Shown: positions 18,201-26,813, counted from the first letter of the stretch. The stretch is DNA of 64,000 nucleotides from an uncultured Flavobacteriales bacterium (GCA_937901255.1 CALCHN010000061.1:7438-71437), one strand, 5' to 3'. Numbers and translations are program-made. The notes: generated by a model not told the origin, from the sequence alone.

Positions 18201-18856
18201 ATAATATTGATAAAAGAGGTGATGAGTAGCACACTTATGAAAAATAGGAGCAAAATAATCCAGTTGGTTTTTTTGTAACTGTTGGGGATGGTTGGGTTTT
18301 CTGTAAGATAGACTAAGGTTTCTCCATCTAAATTTAAAACCGGATAGTCACCATTATCATGGGAAACATCAAAATTATTCTGAAAATGAAAGCTTTCATG
18401 GAATTTGTTTTGGAGGTACTTATTTTCTATATTAAACTCTTTTTTAATAAGAATTAAAGCTAAGTACAGCTTGTTGTTTACTTCTTCTTTAACATACTGA
18501 TACCAACCATTAGCAAGTAAAATTGCCCCCGATTTTTTATTAAACAAAGCAATGTTTTCAGGTAAAACTATCGTTCTGTCAGACCAAAAAGTTAGTTGAT
18601 GTTGATTAAAAACAAATAAGGCAATTCCCTCTGCATCATAGGTAGAATTTAGCTTGTCGTCAGAAAGTGTTGCTTCATTTTTTAATGTTTGAATGAGTTC
18701 TACAGCCTTTTCTTCTCTAGCATTTAAGTGTTCGTTAAAATGCTTCGGGTTGTTAGATGTAATAGAAAAAAATGTAGGTTGAAACTGCAAAATCATCAGA
18801 ATGGCAATTCCTATAAGCAGCTGAAGGTAGGCACTATGTTTTTTAGATATTTTCAT
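15212..18856 (-). CDS. Large multi-pass sensor histidine kinase (NtrY-like)
   Basis: 1214 residues. After a short cytoplasmic start and a first membrane helix (about 12-28), an extracytoplasmic segment is followed by a block of many membrane helices (about 195-470), a second large exported loop, a membrane pair near 690-740, another sensor loop, and a final helix (about 915-940) leading into a HAMP domain (EPLRLIRQKI). The HisKA helix has the phospho-acceptor in VAHEIKNPLTPMK (H1005), as in NtrY. The ATPase has the N box NLIKNAVQAI, G1 DNGVGI and G2 GMGLGLAMV. It is followed by the Gcr-type membrane protein 12 nt downstream. No response regulator lies next to it. Its signal is unknown; the multi-helix sensor is unusually large. 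Confidence 0.9.
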   Translation of the reverse strand: MKISKKHSAYLQLLIGIAILMILQFQPTFFSITSNNPKHFNEHLNAREEKAVELIQTLKNEATLSDDKLNSTYDAEGIALFVFNQHQLTFWSDRTIVLPENIALFNKKSGAILLANGWYQYVKEEVNNKLYLALILIKKEFNIENKYLQNKFHESFHFQNNFDVSHDNGDYPVLNLDGETLVYLTENPTIPNSYKKTNWIILLLFFISVLLITSFINIICINTKKLKPFNYLFVFAFLAIFRFLNLSYHFPESVFNQEIFSPLIYAHSVFFPSLGDFLIHIVFFFILIYFTVKFKNTSQKKSKWSAFIFMLFIAFLPLLITDLLEGLIKNSKINFDINHILELSAYSFVGIITLLLLYISTIILVKTAFTRFSTSIFTKKQFVSIILSLSVLSLIIGQFVYQLHILHGVWIIIVILIFSYKDASSKAEFNKIIFITLVVALSISYGFINFSVDKVLSDKQFVAKNIAKEQDPITEYLFKEVKMKMEADTFLQNNLHNYWDKKVEFDNYINNKYFGGFWNNYIVNIYQCTSTDTIINNETNENANCLDFFKNKIESQAYHPESINEDIIFLYSSDGISSYLGNLVVQDSSNNKRKNSYLFIEFFPQSYSKAIGYPELLLNEKEIEKSFQLNKFSYAKFRKGKLVSNSGEINYTSEWTGFFVQPKVYNFALQKTTNNEHLIYQSDRFTTIVVSAKKKNYIDYITTFSYLFLITSLVFFVISVFIKAPPFSWLLSLTDFSSKIQFFIISTILLSFLLYGWGTSYYIEKQYVNKNKKILKEKVQSLIIELDQKFGNHKELTKANLDEMTYYLVKFSNVFYTDINLYDKNGELLATSRSEIYDAGLLSSRMDRNAYKNIHYNKRVAYINNENIGKLEYLSAYVPFTNRKNKFLAYVNLPYFAKQNEFENELSEFFTALINIYGLLFLISVIIAVFFANYISEPLRLIRQKISALQFGQSYEVINWNSNDEIGALVKEYNKKVMELEANAQKLAKSERESAWREMAKQVAHEIKNPLTPMKLSVQHLQRFTNENPADLQEKIKKTTNMLIEQIDTLANIANAFSNFAKMPKANTEKIDLIPIIKSTINLFDEDDNKNYSIQLSSPLQSAIVVADKNQLIRVFTNLIKNAVQAIPSEKEGAIEIRVTSKEHHFEIIVKDNGVGINEEQKNHIFTPSFTTKNKGMGLGLAMVKNIIENMDGTIRFESIPNETTSFIIEIPKA

Positions 18857-19004
18857 TTGTGATGTAAAAATACAAAAGCTGGAGGTTAAAAATGAAACTA
18901 TCTTTTAAAATCCTTTTATAAAAGCTCTAAGGGGGGTAAAATCAAGTTTGTTTTTTAGTAAGAGTGATAAACAAATTTATGAACTCTAAGGATAAATATG
19001 ATTT

Positions 19005-19138
19005 AACCACATAGATACATAGTTTCTAAATGTCAAAAATAGAGAAAAAGATACTCATAGCTTGTTTCTATAAAATGGAAACACTTTGTGTTGCTATAAA
19101 TATCTTTTGGCTTCATTATTCTATGTTTCTATGTGGTT
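19005..19138 (-). repeat. AACCACATAG element, copy 2 (orientation B)
   Basis: 134 bp in the divergent gap between the histidine kinase and gpsA, with the same terminal inverted ends and the AAAATGGAAAC centre followed by CTTTGTGTTGC; it is inverted relative to copy 1. The remaining 18857-19004 and 19139-19230 are AT-rich with no other feature I can name. Confidence 0.85.
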
Positions 19139-19230
19139 TAAGTTGTTTTAATAAATACAATTCATGTTAAATAGATTGTAATTTTAGATAAATTAGTAGT
19201 TCATTTTGAAAAAATATGTAGGTTTGCTAT

Positions 19231-20226
19231 ATGGAAAATCAAAGAATTGCTGTTTTAGGAGGTGGTAGCTGGGCTACTGCTATAGTAAAAATACTAACAG
19301 AAAACCTATCTCTAGTAAATTGGTGGATGAGAGATGCTGAAGCTATTCAGCACATTAAAAAATTTGATAATAACCCTAGGTATTTACCAGCCATTCAGTT
19401 TGAAACTGAAAAATTGAACATGAATACCAATTTACAAGAAATTGTAGATCAATCTGATATATTAATTGTTGCCGTTCCTTCGGCATTTATAGCCAAAGCT
19501 TTTGATGAGGTAAATATTAAAGGTATTGAAAATAAGATAATTATTTCTGCTATTAAAGGCGTTATTCCTGAATACAATCAAATTCCTGCTGAATATTTTC
19601 ACGTAAATTTTAATGTTCCTTATAATAGAATTGGAATGATTGCAGGTCCTTGTCATGCTGAGGAAGTAGCTATGGAAAGACTCTCATATTTAACTATTGC
19701 TTGCGAAAATCAAGAAATAGCTGAATATTTAGCTGGTGCAATGTCGTGCAGATATATCAATACCACTACTTCTGATGATTTGTTTGGAACAGAACTTTCG
19801 GCAATTTTAAAGAATGTGTATGCTGTTGCTAGTGGTATTTGTCATGGCTTGGGTTATGGAGATAACTTTCAGGCAGTATTAATAGCTTGTGCCACCAGAG
19901 AAACTAAAAACTTTATAGATGCGATTCATCCTATCCACAGAGATGTAAATTCATCAGCATATTTGGGAGATTTATTGGTTACCGCTTATTCGCAATTTTC
20001 TCGTAACAGAAACTTTGGAAGTATGGTAGGTAAAGGTTATTCGGTACGTTCGGCTCAAATAGAAATGAACATGGTTGCCGAAGGTTATTATGCTGCCAAA
20101 GGAATTTATGAAATCAACAAAAAATACAATGTTGAACTTCCTATTGTTGATGCAGTTTATCATATTTTATATGAAAAAATTTCGCCCATTATGGAGATGA
20201 AAATCCTTACGGGAAAATTATCTTAG
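19231..20226 (+). CDS. gpsA: NAD(P)-dependent glycerol-3-phosphate dehydrogenase
   Basis: 331 residues, cytosolic. It reduces dihydroxyacetone phosphate to sn-glycerol-3-phosphate for phospholipid synthesis. The Rossmann signature is VLGGGSWATAI at the N-terminus; SAIKGV, IAGPCHAEEV and the catalytic-domain ELSAILKNVYAVASGI (with the active-site Lys) follow in order. Typical GpsA proteins are 330-340 residues. A TAGGTTTG motif resembling the Bacteroidota -7 box lies only a few bases before the ATG and would imply an almost leaderless message. An asparaginase-family gene follows 19 nt downstream. Confidence 0.95.
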   Translation: MENQRIAVLGGGSWATAIVKILTENLSLVNWWMRDAEAIQHIKKFDNNPRYLPAIQFETEKLNMNTNLQEIVDQSDILIVAVPSAFIAKAFDEVNIKGIENKIIISAIKGVIPEYNQIPAEYFHVNFNVPYNRIGMIAGPCHAEEVAMERLSYLTIACENQEIAEYLAGAMSCRYINTTTSDDLFGTELSAILKNVYAVASGICHGLGYGDNFQAVLIACATRETKNFIDAIHPIHRDVNSSAYLGDLLVTAYSQFSRNRNFGSMVGKGYSVRSAQIEMNMVAEGYYAAKGIYEINKKYNVELPIVDAVYHILYEKISPIMEMKILTGKLS

Positions 20227-20245
20227 AAACTTAATTTCTTTACAC

Positions 20246-21283
20246 ATGAAAAATGTTTTGTTAGTTATACTTTTCATCACATTTTCGATGTTTTCTTTTT
20301 CTCAAAATCAACCAATTATGAGTGAAAATTTTGCTATTGTAATTCACGGTGGTGCAGGTACCATTTTGAAAAAAAATATGACTGACGATCAAGAAAAGGC
20401 ATATCAAGAAAAACTTCAAGAAGCACTAGATTCTGGCTATGCGATATTAAAAAGCGGTGGCACTGCAATAGCAGCCATAGAAAAAGCAATAGTAGTGATG
20501 GAAGATTCCCCACTTTTTAATGCGGGCAAAGGAGCAGTTTATACCAATGCAGCTACCAATGAATTAGATGCCTCTATAATGGATGGAAAAACACTTAATG
20601 CTGGAGCAATTTCGGGAGTGAGCCATATAAAAAATCCTATAAAATTAGCTCGAGTGGTAATGGAAAAATCAGAACACGTAATGTTAAGCGGCAAGGGTGC
20701 TGAAGATTTTGCCAAACAACATCAACTCGAAGTGGCAGATTCTACTTATTTTTATAATGAACATCGTTTAAAACAGTTAAATAAAATTAAGGAAACAGAA
20801 AAAATTCAACTCGACCATTCTGATAATGATGATGAACAAGGAGATATAACTGAATTTAAAGATAGTAAATTTGGTACAGTAGGAGCAGTTGCGTTAGATA
20901 AACATGGCAACTTGGCTGCAGCAACATCTACAGGAGGTATGACCAACAAAAAATTTGGAAGAATAGGAGATTCCCCTATTATTGGAGCAGGAACTTATGC
21001 TAATAATGCTACTTGTGCTGTTTCTTGCACCGGACATGGAGAGTTTTTCATCAGAAATGTAGTAGCTTATGATGTAGCTGCTTTAATGGAATATAAAAAC
21101 TTGAGTTTGCTAGATGCTGCTAATTATGTAGTAAAAGAAAAATTGGTTAAATTAGGTGGTGATGGTGGCTTAATTGCTATTGATAGTCAGGGAAATATTG
21201 CCATGCCTTTTAATACAGCGGGTATGTACAGAGGCTATAAAAAATCAAGTGGAGAAAACCAGATACTTATCTATAAAAATTAA
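20246..21283 (+). CDS. Exported isoaspartyl peptidase / L-asparaginase (Ntn hydrolase)
   Basis: 345 residues of the plant-type asparaginase family, which is made as a precursor and cleaves itself before a threonine nucleophile. That site is in DSKFGTVGAVALD (Thr at about residue 212). The front half has FAIVIHGGAGTI and a GAGKGAVY-like loop (NAGKGAVYT), and the back half GTYANNATCAVSCTGHGE. A signal peptide (about residues 1-19, ending SFSQ) indicates periplasmic or extracellular action, removing isoaspartyl residues from peptides or hydrolysing asparagine. It follows gpsA by 19 nt. Family and nucleophile are firm; substrate preference is not. Confidence 0.92.
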   Translation: MKNVLLVILFITFSMFSFSQNQPIMSENFAIVIHGGAGTILKKNMTDDQEKAYQEKLQEALDSGYAILKSGGTAIAAIEKAIVVMEDSPLFNAGKGAVYTNAATNELDASIMDGKTLNAGAISGVSHIKNPIKLARVVMEKSEHVMLSGKGAEDFAKQHQLEVADSTYFYNEHRLKQLNKIKETEKIQLDHSDNDDEQGDITEFKDSKFGTVGAVALDKHGNLAAATSTGGMTNKKFGRIGDSPIIGAGTYANNATCAVSCTGHGEFFIRNVVAYDVAALMEYKNLSLLDAANYVVKEKLVKLGGDGGLIAIDSQGNIAMPFNTAGMYRGYKKSSGENQILIYKN

Positions 21284-21412
21284 TAACCTTTCCTTTTTCA
21301 TTTTTTTTTGCAAATACGGCATTTGTCGTATTGTTGTAAACGCTTGCGGTGTATAGTTTTACATCGTCAATTAATTCATAACCAAAAGACAAAAAAGAAA
21401 TTAATGTATTAT

Positions 21413-21489
21413 AGCGATTCTTTCTTTAAAGTTGTCTTTCGGTTTGGTTGACCTTATTGAAAGAAATCGCTGTAATTTTTAACCAAACC
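21413..21489 (+). promoter_or_regulatory. Structured leader with competing stems upstream of the 21503 gene
   Basis: The 219-nt gap after the asparaginase gene contains AGCGATTCTTTC (21413-21424), complementary to GAAAGAAATCGCT (21459-21471) with one bulge. The loop contains GGTTTGGTT (21441-21449), which is exactly complementary to AACCAAACC (21481-21489) just before the start codon. The two stems are mutually exclusive. A regulatory role is inferred; no known riboswitch class was recognised. Confidence 0.4.
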
Positions 21490-21502
21490 AAAACAAAGAA
21501 CA

Positions 21503-23284
21503 ATGAAAAAAATGAAATTAATTCTGGGAGCAATGGCTATTTCGGCTTTTGCTTTTCAAGCTTCTGCACAAATAGTGCAGGAAAAAACGGTTGAACTAAC
21601 CGGAAAATCTAAAAACAAAGGTTATTTAGGTAATGTAGTTGTTGATGATGTAAAACAGCAATTCGACATGGTGTTTGTAACCAAAGATAATAACCGTAAG
21701 GTGAAATACGAAGTATATCAATTCGATTACGATTTTAATTTAATTAACAATTTTGAGGAAACAGAAAGAAAATTAAAAGGTAAACGTTCTAAAAACAAAG
21801 TGTATAAAGGTGATTATTGGGAGGTAACAGGTGTTACTGCTAATCCTAACTGGACTGGGAAGTTAGTTTTAAGAAAAACTCAATATATATACCAATGGAA
21901 CTGGTGGAAAGGCGGTTATGAGATTACTAAAAAATTATTAGAAAAAGAAAAGCCAAAAGAAATTAGCGGTGATGGAGATGATAAAAAACGAAAATTATTT
22001 TATACAACTCATAAAGATATTTCAGATAAAGGAGAATTATTGGTATTAGCACTTATCAATAAAGGGATGATGAAAATGCCAAAAGAAGCTGATAGAGAAT
22101 ATTTGCTTATGCACATTGATAAAGATATGAATACCATTAAGAAAACACCTATCACTTTTAATCATCCACAATCATTATTAGTTTCTAAAGAGGTAGAAGA
22201 AACCGGTGAGTGGATTTTAGTTTTTGCTCCTTTTGGCGGACAAGGATATGGTAAAATTGCAGATGATGATCCAACTAACCTTACTTACTTAAAAATTGAT
22301 GAAGCAGGAAATGTTGCAGAGCGTTTCAACTTTAAAACAAAATGTAACGAATGGGCAATTGCCGATGTTTATGTTTACGGAAATGATGTTTACCTATACG
22401 GAGCCGGAAATATTGATAAACCTGAAAAAAAGTATAGCAAATATCCTTTTACTATTACCAACGATGCGATACCAGCTCCTGGTGATGAAAATGCCAGAAT
22501 GGGAGCTATAGAGAGTGGTAAATTTGGCTTTTTGCAAGTTGCAAAAATTAGTGGTGGTAAAGCTGAATTTGTGGCAACTGCTTCTATAGAAGATATTAAT
22601 GCCAAAGGAGTTAAGCCTGCTAGTCAGAAAAAATTAAAAGAATTTAACGGTAAAAAATTCATCTTAAATGGAGTAAACATTACCTCTAACGGAGATATTT
22701 TTATCTCGGGTCAGGATTTTAAAATGGATAACATGGGAGATGTTAAAGGTAGAGTGTATAAAGATTTAATGATGTTCCATTTTGATAATAAAGGTGAATT
22801 TAAAAGATATTATGGCGTAGAAAATACTGCAAAAGCAGCAGGTTTGTTGGGTGGAGCCGGTGGTGCAAAATCTTTCCCTTCTGAGTTTGCTTTGTATGAA
22901 GCTCCAAATGGAAACGATTTGTTCTGGAATGTGTTTTTAGTAAAAGATATTGATGTTGATTGTGAAACAGAAACAAGTACCAACTACCTTGCAGGCACTA
23001 AAACTACTACTAAAACATGTGTTTATACACCTCTTTATCAAGGAAGATTTGGAAAGATTGATATAAATGCAGGAACAATTTCAGATTTCACCACTTTTGG
23101 TGGAGAAGATTACTTCCTCTACATCGATTTAGAAGATGATGGTAAAGGAAAAGACTTGCCTTATTTCAGCATCAATGGAGGAAAGCAAGTAGTATATGTA
23201 GCACGTCAGCGTAAAGGTGGATTTAGCGGAAGCGAGAGATGGGGAAATAACCTTTGGTTTGGCAAGTTTGATCCAACAAAATAA
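21503..23284 (+). CDS. Secreted protein of unknown function
   Basis: 593 residues with a clear signal peptide (ending FQASAQ, about residue 22). The mature part is mixed-strand with repeated Lys/Gly-rich strands and recurring phrases such as VYVYGNDVYLYGAG and GDIFISGQDFK, suggesting a beta-propeller-like or repetitive beta fold. There is an aromatic YQWNWWKGGY cluster near residue 130 and a cysteine pair around the DVDCETET/TKTCVYT stretch near residue 490-510. I recognise no named domain or catalytic motif. It has its own structured leader and is followed by a perfect hairpin, so it is probably monocistronic. It precedes an OmpA/PD40 envelope gene. Confidence 0.7.
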   Translation: MKKMKLILGAMAISAFAFQASAQIVQEKTVELTGKSKNKGYLGNVVVDDVKQQFDMVFVTKDNNRKVKYEVYQFDYDFNLINNFEETERKLKGKRSKNKVYKGDYWEVTGVTANPNWTGKLVLRKTQYIYQWNWWKGGYEITKKLLEKEKPKEISGDGDDKKRKLFYTTHKDISDKGELLVLALINKGMMKMPKEADREYLLMHIDKDMNTIKKTPITFNHPQSLLVSKEVEETGEWILVFAPFGGQGYGKIADDDPTNLTYLKIDEAGNVAERFNFKTKCNEWAIADVYVYGNDVYLYGAGNIDKPEKKYSKYPFTITNDAIPAPGDENARMGAIESGKFGFLQVAKISGGKAEFVATASIEDINAKGVKPASQKKLKEFNGKKFILNGVNITSNGDIFISGQDFKMDNMGDVKGRVYKDLMMFHFDNKGEFKRYYGVENTAKAAGLLGGAGGAKSFPSEFALYEAPNGNDLFWNVFLVKDIDVDCETETSTNYLAGTKTTTKTCVYTPLYQGRFGKIDINAGTISDFTTFGGEDYFLYIDLEDDGKGKDLPYFSINGGKQVVYVARQRKGGFSGSERWGNNLWFGKFDPTK

Positions 23285-23313
23285 TAAGTTTAAGTTTAGT
23301 TAGTTTTCAATTC

Positions 23314-23347
23314 AACTTTCCGAAAGTTTTAAAACTTTCGGAAAGTT
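23314..23347 (+). terminator. Terminator formed by palindromic repeat D, copy 1
   Basis: A perfect 34-nt palindrome (AACTTTCCGAAAGTTTT and its complement) followed by ATTTTTC lies 29 nt past the stop of the 21503 gene. A degenerate copy of the same palindrome is found inside a gene at 42914-42946. Confidence 0.8.
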
Positions 23348-23356
23348 ATTTTTCAC

Positions 23357-24907
23357 TTGATTATGAGGCAAATTACATCTTTTATTTTTATCATTATTTT
23401 ACTCCTCCCTTTCGGGGAGGCTGGGAGGGGCTTTGCTCAAGAGCCTATTGTATTTGATGCAGAACCAGAAAATTTAGGAACAAATGTAAATTCTGAATTT
23501 GATGAATTATCTCCAAAAATTTCTCCTGATGGTAAAACCCTTTTTATTACCAGGTATCCGTCAGATAATAATGGTAAAAACAATATCTGGGTTTCCTACC
23601 TAATAAATGGCGAATGGAGTATTGCTAAAAACATTGGAACTCCCTTGAATATAAAAGGATATTCTACCTCTGTACAATCCATTACTCCGGATGGGAATAC
23701 CATTTTACTTTCCAATTTATACAAATATTTTGATGGTAGTGTAAGTGGTGGCGGGTGTTCTGTAAGTCAACGTCAGCGTGGCGGATGGGCTTTCCCTAAA
23801 GGTCAGGTAATAGATAAATTTGAAAATAGAAATCAATACGTAAATTATTATTTATCCAACAGCGGACAGTATCTGCTCATGGCAATTGAAATGAAAAAAG
23901 GATTGGGAGAAAAAGATATTTGGGTTTCATTTAGAGATCCCAAAGATCCTCACGGTTGGACTAAACCGCTTAATTTAGGAAATGTTGTTAACACCAAAGG
24001 CGATGAATTCGGTCCTTTTTTGGCTGCTGACGATAAAACCATGTATTTCGTTTCTGATGGACACCCAGGATATGGCAATGCCGATATATGGATGACCAAA
24101 AGATTGGATGATACTTGGACAAATTGGAGCAAACCGGTTAATTTAGGAGAAAAAATTAACACCCCTGAGTTTGATGCTTATTTTAGTATTGATGCCGCAG
24201 GAGAATACGCTTATTTTTCATCGTCAAAAAGTGGTTATGGCAAAAGTGATGCTTTTAGGATTAAAATGCCTCAAGAAGCTAAGCCCGACCCAGTAGTTTT
24301 GGTGTATGGAAAAGTGTTTGATAAAAAAACAGGCGAACCTATAAAAGCCAATATTGCTTATGAATTATTGCCGTCAGGAAAAGATGTAGGAAGTGCTGCT
24401 ACTAGTCCGGAAGACAATGTGTATAAAATTGTTTTGCCTTTTGGTGAAAACTATGGATTTATGGCAGAAGCTGATAAATATTACTCTATTACCGAGAATT
24501 TAGATTTAAGAGCACTTAAAGAGTACAAAGAAATTGAAGTCAACCTGTATTTAGCTCCAATTGTAAAAGAGGAAGCCATTCGTTTAAATAACATCTTTTT
24601 TGAATTTGGGAAAGCCACTTTAAAAGAAGAGTCTTATCCCGAATTAGACCGATTAATTAAATTATTAAACAACAATCCCAACATTAACATAGCTATTAAT
24701 GGGCATACCGACAATGTGGGGGCAGATGAAGATAACCTAAAGCTTTCTAATGATAGAGCTGCTTCCGTTGTGGAATATTTAACTAAAGGAGGAATTAAAT
24801 CTAATCGGTTAACGTCACAGGGTTTTGGAGAAACTCAACCATTAGATACTAATGATACCGAAGAAGGTCGTCAGCTCAACAGAAGGGTGGAGTTTGTTGT
24901 GAAGTAA
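23357..24907 (+). CDS. OmpA-family protein with PD40 propeller repeats
   Basis: 516 residues. An N-terminal signal peptide (about 1-28) is followed by WD40-like PD40 repeats (about 45-310; SPKISPDGKTLFITRY, ITPDGNTILLSNLY, FLAADDKTMYFVSDG, FSIDAAGEYAYFSSS), a short carboxypeptidase-regulatory-like domain (about 315-400) and a C-terminal OmpA peptidoglycan-binding domain (about 405-516; FFEFGKATL, NGHTDNVG, SNDRAASVVEYL, GRQLNRRVEF). It should anchor the outer membrane to peptidoglycan. Proteins of this layout are common in Bacteroidota, including the type IX secretion component PorE, but that identity cannot be concluded. The signal-peptide codons at 23402-23432 are made of a dispersed repeat (family C). 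Confidence 0.9.
   Translation: MIMRQITSFIFIIILLLPFGEAGRGFAQEPIVFDAEPENLGTNVNSEFDELSPKISPDGKTLFITRYPSDNNGKNNIWVSYLINGEWSIAKNIGTPLNIKGYSTSVQSITPDGNTILLSNLYKYFDGSVSGGGCSVSQRQRGGWAFPKGQVIDKFENRNQYVNYYLSNSGQYLLMAIEMKKGLGEKDIWVSFRDPKDPHGWTKPLNLGNVVNTKGDEFGPFLAADDKTMYFVSDGHPGYGNADIWMTKRLDDTWTNWSKPVNLGEKINTPEFDAYFSIDAAGEYAYFSSSKSGYGKSDAFRIKMPQEAKPDPVVLVYGKVFDKKTGEPIKANIAYELLPSGKDVGSAATSPEDNVYKIVLPFGENYGFMAEADKYYSITENLDLRALKEYKEIEVNLYLAPIVKEEAIRLNNIFFEFGKATLKEESYPELDRLIKLLNNNPNINIAINGHTDNVGADEDNLKLSNDRAASVVEYLTKGGIKSNRLTSQGFGETQPLDTNDTEEGRQLNRRVEFVVK
23402..23432 (-). repeat. Palindromic repeat C inside signal-peptide codons
   Basis: 31 nt lying in the coding sequence for residues 16-25 (LLPFGEAGRG). 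On the minus strand it matches the intergenic copy at 33524-33554 at 29 of 31 positions by eye (AGCCCCTCCC, then CCTCCCC, ending GGAGGAG). Confidence 0.8.
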
Positions 24908-24955
24908 GTGATGAAATTTGAGGTGAAGAATAGAGATCACCCCTTTTTTTAAACA

Positions 24956-26479
24956 TCAGTCAACCAACACCTCTCCATCCATCTCAATGGGTTGAGCAAT
25001 GTCCATCATTTTTAAAATTGTGGGTGCAATATCCGCTAATTTTCCATCAGCAATTGCTTTGTAATCTTTATCTATTAAAATGCAAGGCACCAGATTAGTA
25101 GAATGAGCCGTATTGGGAGAGCCATCAACATTGATAGCCAAATCAGCATTACCATGATCTGCAATAATAATAAACGAATAGTCTTTTTCTATTCCTGTGT
25201 TTACAATTCGTTCCACGCAGCTATCAACTTTCTCTACGGCTTTTACAATGGCTTCATAAACGCCTGTATGTCCCACCATATCGGGGTTAGCAAAATTTAA
25301 ACAAATAAAATCGGTAGGAGTATTATTAATTTCATTCAGAATAGCTTGAGTAACTTCTTCGGCACTCATTTCAGGTTGTAAATCGTAAGTAGCTACTTTG
25401 GGCGAGTTGATTAATATTCTTTTTTCGCCAGTAAAAGGAAGTTCTCTACCTCCTGAAAAAAAGAAGGTTACGTGAGGATATTTTTCTGTTTCAGCAATAC
25501 GAATTTGTGTTTTATTGTGATGAGCTAACACTTCTCCCAAGGTGTTACTCAAATTGTCTTTATCATAAATAACATGCACATTTTTAAACGTTTTATCATA
25601 GTTTGTCATGGTAACGTAGTACAACGGGAGCGTGTTCATGTTCCATTCGTGCTTGTCTTCTTGCGTTAATGCAATGGTAATTTCTCTACAACGATCGGTT
25701 CTAAAGTTAAAACAAATTACCACATCATCTGGCTGAATAGTTCCTAAAGGATTTCCTGTTTCATCTACCACTACCGTAGGTTCAATAAATTCATCGGTAA
25801 TATTATTAATGTAGCTTTCTTGTATGCTTTGCAATACATTTTGAGTAGATTTTCCTTCACCTTTTACCAGCAAATTATAAGCTTTTTGGACACGTTCCCA
25901 ACGGTTATCTCTATCCATAGCATAATACCTGCCTATTACAGAAGCTAACTTTATATTGGCAGGTTGAATTTTTTCTTGTAGCTGCTCCATAAATCCCAAT
26001 CCACTTTTGGGGTCGCAATCTCTACCATCGGTAAATGCATGCACAAATGCTTTATTTAATTGATGTTGATGAGCCATCTCGCATAAGCGATACAAATGGT
26101 TTTGGTGCGAATGAATGCCTCCATCGGAAACCAATCCCATAAAATGAACACTTACATTATTTTTTTTAGCGTATTCAAAAGCAGCTAATAAAGTAGGGTT
26201 TTTATCTATGGTTTTATCTTCAACAGCTTTATTAATTTTAGCAAAATCTTGATACACTACTCTTCCTGCTCCTATGTTAAGATGCCCCACTTCTGAGTTT
26301 CCCATTTGTCCTTCAGGTAAACCCACAAAACCACCAAAGGTTTTAAGTTTTGCATTGGGATATTTTGCCAAGCAAGCATCAAAAAATGGGGTGTTGGCGT
26401 TGTAAATGGCGTCTGATTTGGTCTTGTCTCCCAAACCCCAGCCGTCTAATATTAATAAAGCTACTTTTTTTGTGTTCAT
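24956..26479 (-). CDS. gpmI: 2,3-bisphosphoglycerate-independent phosphoglycerate mutase
   Basis: 507 residues, cytosolic, Mn-dependent, converting 3- to 2-phosphoglycerate in glycolysis. The start ALLILDGWGLGD carries the first metal aspartate; the phosphorylated serine is S62 in MGNSEVGHLNIGAGRV. Further signatures are THAFTDGRDCDP-like HAFTDGRDCDPKSG, the arginine-rich VIGRYYAMDRDNRWERV, the FNFRTDRCREIT loop and the metal site ADHGNAD. Length is typical. It converges with the OmpA/PD40 gene across 48 nt. It is not clustered with other glycolytic genes; pyk is 23 kb away. Confidence 0.97.
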   Translation of the reverse strand: MNTKKVALLILDGWGLGDKTKSDAIYNANTPFFDACLAKYPNAKLKTFGGFVGLPEGQMGNSEVGHLNIGAGRVVYQDFAKINKAVEDKTIDKNPTLLAAFEYAKKNNVSVHFMGLVSDGGIHSHQNHLYRLCEMAHQHQLNKAFVHAFTDGRDCDPKSGLGFMEQLQEKIQPANIKLASVIGRYYAMDRDNRWERVQKAYNLLVKGEGKSTQNVLQSIQESYINNITDEFIEPTVVVDETGNPLGTIQPDDVVICFNFRTDRCREITIALTQEDKHEWNMNTLPLYYVTMTNYDKTFKNVHVIYDKDNLSNTLGEVLAHHNKTQIRIAETEKYPHVTFFFSGGRELPFTGEKRILINSPKVATYDLQPEMSAEEVTQAILNEINNTPTDFICLNFANPDMVGHTGVYEAIVKAVEKVDSCVERIVNTGIEKDYSFIIIADHGNADLAINVDGSPNTAHSTNLVPCILIDKDYKAIADGKLADIAPTILKMMDIAQPIEMDGEVLVD

Positions 26480-26570
26480 TTGGATGTAAAAATAGTAAGT
26501 CCGACAAAGTTAAGCTCATTTTTTAAGCTCTTTAATTAATGTTAAGATTATTTTGAGGATATAATTTAGA

Positions 26571-26740
26571 TGCTCTTTTTCTTGATAAAAAGAGCCAAAA
26601 ATCAAGAACAAACGCCAAATCCTTCGTAATCTTTACCCACATGCCACCGCATTTCCCGGTCCGATTACTTCGGATTTCGCTCCGTTTGTTCATTTGCCCA
26701 CGCTCGGGTAGATGGCATTAGTAGTTGGTTTTGTATTCAA
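26571..26740. repeat. GC-richer intergenic island, probable Bacteroidota interspersed sequence (E)
   Basis: Most of the 428-nt gap before 26908 is a GC-richer stretch beginning with a CTTTTTCTTGATAAAAAG inverted repeat and continuing with proline-codon-like CCCAC/CCGC words; there is no open gene. I recall similar TTTTTCTTGATAAAAAG-started intergenic sequences in other Bacteroidota, but no second copy lies in this window. Confidence 0.4.
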
Positions 26741-26813
26741 CTTTTAAGCTTTTTTACATTTTTGGCAGACGGATTATACTTAATTTTATAGTTGAACTTT
26801 AAACTTTATAGCC

